Below the pieces are notes generated by a model. That model was not told the DNA's origin. It saw nothing but the letters and a program-made list of their open reading frames with translations, and searched no databases. DNA of 9,264 bases from Pseudomonadota bacterium. Its GTDB lineage: Bacteria; Pseudomonadota; Gammaproteobacteria; Burkholderiales; Burkholderiaceae. Every line of letters starts with the position of its first letter. The first letter of the stretch is position 1. The stretch is taken from NCBI GenBank assembly GCA_963205525.1, contig CAUJJP010000009.1, positions 1-9,264 on the forward strand, given 5' to 3'. Of this stretch, positions 6,463 through 9,264 are shown piece by piece. Made by a program: the position numbers and the translations under genes.

Positions 6463-7077
6463 ATGAAACGTGTGAAATCCCGCGTGCCCGCATCGCTGCG
6501 TGCCGCCCGTCGTGTCTTCGCTGCGGCCACCTTGCTGGCGCTGGCGGCGTCGCTGCAGGCGGCCGAGGTCCGCTACCGCCACAGCGGCACCGGCTCAGGG
6601 CTGCTGGACGGGCTGAGCTTCGAGGCCACGCGCTTCACCATCACCGCGCTCGCCGACACCGCCGGCATTGCTTCCTGCGGAGGGGCCTGCCTGTTCAACC
6701 CCAACCTGTCGGCCACCATCACCATCGACGGCGTGGGCAGCTTCGACTTCCTCGCCGCCACGCGCTACTTCAGCAACATCGGCACCGTCGGCTTCTCGCG
6801 TGCCGGCGAAGGGGGGCTGGACCTGTTCGACGGCCCCCGGCTGCTGGACTGGGACATGAAGTCCTCGGTCGGGCCGGTGGCAGGCACCGGCCAGCTGATC
6901 CAGTGGGGCATGGACCCGGTGCTGACCTCGGGCGGCGTGCTGTACTTCGATCCCGGGTCGAGCGCCGCCCGCTTCACGGCCACCGTGGTGCCGGAGCCGG
7001 CGGCCGCGCTGCTGCTGGGCGCGGGTCTGTTCGGGCTGCTGGCGTCGCGCCTGCGGGCGGCGCGTCAGACCGGTTGA
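6463..7077 (+). CDS. PEP-CTERM sorting-domain exported protein
   Basis: 204 residues. The N-terminus MKRVKSRVPASLRAARR is basic, followed by the hydrophobic run VFAAATLLALAASLQAA, a typical signal peptide with likely cleavage after about residue 34. The mature part (35-170) is rich in Gly, Thr, Ser and Asp with alternating hydrophobic residues, suggesting a beta-rich secreted domain; no known enzyme motif is visible. Cys72 and Cys76 are the only cysteines in the mature part and could form a disulfide. The C-terminus is a textbook PEP-CTERM signal: VPEP (176-179), a hydrophobic helix AAALLLGAGLFGLLASRL and the basic tail RAARQTG. Such proteins are processed by exosortase (EpsH/XrtA type) in bacteria that make exopolysaccharide. 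The exosortase itself is not in this window. The start is set by AAGGAGG at 6451-6457. The gene is divergent from the cyclic di-GMP protein and convergent with sdaA. Function beyond surface or matrix export is unknown. Confidence 0.88.
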   Translation: MKRVKSRVPASLRAARRVFAAATLLALAASLQAAEVRYRHSGTGSGLLDGLSFEATRFTITALADTAGIASCGGACLFNPNLSATITIDGVGSFDFLAATRYFSNIGTVGFSRAGEGGLDLFDGPRLLDWDMKSSVGPVAGTGQLIQWGMDPVLTSGGVLYFDPGSSAARFTATVVPEPAAALLLGAGLFGLLASRLRAARQTG

Positions 7078-7113
7078 GCAGCGGCGGGGCGGGCCACAGC
7101 CTGTGACCTGGCG

Positions 7114-7197
7114 GCGCTGCGGTGCGCTGGCAAGACGCGACGACGCGGCGGGCTCATGCCCGCGAGGAGGAGCAACACCGCCAGCGCGCCGCAGCGC
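7114..7197. repeat. Nested stem-loop inside element copy B
   Basis: Arms 7114-7131 and 7180-7197 pair at 17 of 18 positions, and the exception becomes a G-U wobble in + strand RNA. The enclosed 48 bases contain a perfect stem GCGGGC (7148-7153)/GCCCGC (7158-7163) with loop TCAT. The structure stands in the 3' region of the PEP-CTERM transcript and, read the other way, of the gcvP-sdaA transcript. It could act as a bidirectional barrier, but it lacks a U-tract. Confidence 0.55.
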
Positions 7198-7311
7198 GGC
7201 TCGATCGGGTGCGTAGCGGGTTCACCCATGAAGTGAACGGCGTCGACGCCACAAGTGCTTGAAAACACAGGGGAATCCTGCCCAGAAGAGCGGTCAACTG
7301 CCGGATCTAGG
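7114..7311 (-). mobile_element. MITE-like element, copy B, truncated and inverted relative to copy A
   Basis: 198 bases align without gaps, in inverted orientation, to 3090-3287 with nine mismatches. The end next to sdaA carries CAACTGCCGGATCTAGG (7295-7311), identical to the right terminal repeat of copy A, with CTAG at 7307-7310. It begins one base after the sdaA stop codon. The opposite end stops matching at 7114 and no second terminal repeat is seen in 7078-7113, so this copy has lost about 35 bases including one terminus. The palindrome GGCGTCGACGCC (7239-7250) and the nested hairpins are kept. The element fills nearly the whole convergent gap between the PEP-CTERM gene and sdaA. The remaining 36 bases (7078-7113) hold only an imperfect GGCCACAG/CTGTGACC dyad with no T-run. 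Confidence 0.6.
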
Positions 7312-7312
7312 C

Positions 7313-8704
<1,392 letters not shown>

Positions 8705-8721
8705 CGCCGGCCGCCCGCGGG

Positions 8722-9264
8722 CTACTCGTAGGCCTGCAGCGGCAGGCAGCTGCAGAACAGGTTGCGGTCGCCGTGCACGTTGTCGATACGCCCCACCGGG
8801 CACCAGTACTTGGCGCTGCGCAGCGAGGCCACCGGGTAGGCCGCCTCGTCGCGCGTGTAGGCGTGCGGCCAGTCGGCCTTGAGAAGCGCGGCGGCCGTGT
8901 GCGGCGCGTTCTTCAGCGGGTTGTCCTCGCGCGGCCACTGGCCGGACTCGACCTTGGCGATCTCGCCGCGGATCGCGATCATGGCGTCGCAGAAGCGGTC
9001 GAGCTCGACCCGCGGCTCGCTCTCGGTGGGCTCGACCATCAGCGTGCCGGCGACCGGGAAGCTCAGCGTCGGCGCGTGGAAGCCGTAGTCGATGAGCCGC
9101 TTGGCGACGTCCTCGGCGCTCACGCCGCTGGTCTTTTGCAGCGGGCGCAGGTCGAGGATGCACTCGTGGGCGACGCCGCCGCCCTTGATGCCGGCGACTT
9201 CGCTGCTGAAGTGGATGTCGTAGTGGTCGGCGAGCCGGGCGGCGACGTAGTTGGCGGCCAGGAT
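8722..9264 (-). CDS. gcvP: Glycine dehydrogenase (decarboxylating), glycine cleavage P protein, C-terminal fragment
   Basis: 180 C-terminal residues of a protein of normally about 950, entering from the right edge and ending at TAG 8722-8724. Recognisable blocks are [59 protein letters not shown], and the near-invariant ending with [20 protein letters not shown] and then CLPLQAYE. GcvP uses pyridoxal phosphate to decarboxylate glycine and passes the aminomethyl group to the lipoyl arm of GcvH. The catalytic lysine lies upstream, outside the window. The gene is followed at 17 bases by sdaA on the same strand, an order seen in many Burkholderiales gcvT-gcvH-gcvP-sdaA clusters. That order joins glycine cleavage and one-carbon supply to serine breakdown. 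Glycine-riboswitch control would lie upstream of gcvT and cannot be seen here. Confidence 0.95.
   Translation of the reverse strand: MLAANYVAARLADHYDIHFSSEVAGIKGGGVAHECILDLRPLQKTSGVSAEDVAKRLIDYGFHAPTLSFPVAGTLMVEPTESEPRVELDRFCDAMIAIRGEIAKVESGQWPREDNPLKNAPHTAAALLKADWPHAYTRDEAAYPVASLRSAKYWCPVGRIDNVHGDRNLFCSCLPLQAYE

Noticed and set aside
3783..7106. A very long + strand open frame antisense to the GGDEF/EAL gene and running into the PEP-CTERM gene.
   Set aside because: It is a GC-rich shadow: its translation is low-complexity Ala/Gly/Arg/Val with no motif, while the opposite strand encodes complete catalytic domains and the PEP-CTERM gene uses another frame.
7092..7108. Imperfect dyad GGCCACAG/CTGTGACC after the PEP-CTERM gene as a rho-independent terminator.
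   Set aside because: The spacer is a single base, so the real stem is short, one pair is mismatched, and no T-run follows.
3090..7311. The inverted copies A and B as the two ends of one large composite transposon carrying the GGDEF/EAL and PEP-CTERM genes.
   Set aside because: Copy B lacks one terminus, the genes between look like ordinary chromosomal genes, there is no transposase, and the 36 bases left of B and the flanks of A show no target duplication that would bound a composite unit.

Overview
The window is GC-rich, tightly packed bacterial DNA. The protein sequences suggest a betaproteobacterium of the order Burkholderiales, something like Rubrivivax, Leptothrix or Piscinibacter. The signs are a pbpC tail ending in a BiPBP_C-type domain, a gcvP-sdaA pair, a PEP-CTERM surface protein and a large GAF/PAS/GGDEF/EAL protein. 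This placement is inferred from family resemblance and base composition; no database was searched.

Left block (1-2728, + strand). The 3' end of a penicillin-binding protein 1C gene is followed by a compact three-gene unit. It encodes a membrane-anchored M23-type peptidase, an Acg-type nitroreductase-fold flavoprotein and a small four-helix membrane protein. Both junctions in the unit are 4-base ATGA stop/start overlaps, so the three are almost certainly co-transcribed and translationally coupled.

Decayed block (2729-3347). There is no intact gene here. It holds a + strand remnant resembling the C-terminus of an uncharacterised domain family, a - strand remnant of another protein's C-terminus, and a 233-base element (copy A) with imperfect terminal inverted repeats beginning at CTAG.

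Central block (3348-7077). A 968-residue GAF-PAS-PAS-PAS-GGDEF-EAL protein (- strand) is divergent from a secreted PEP-CTERM protein (+ strand). The former is predicted to make and/or degrade cyclic di-GMP. The shared upstream region is about 200 bases.

Right block (7114-9264, - strand). A second, truncated copy of the element (copy B, inverted, 189 of 198 bases identical to A) fills the convergent gap between the PEP-CTERM gene and sdaA. Next come a complete single-chain iron-sulfur L-serine dehydratase (sdaA) and, 17 bases upstream of it, the 3' end of glycine dehydrogenase (gcvP). Together these two link glycine cleavage to serine deamination.

The least explained content is the A/B element: a small, non-coding, hairpin-rich, MITE-like sequence found in both convergent gaps of the window. 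Its ends sit at CTAG, the preferred target described for IS630. I see no complete new defence or biosynthetic system.
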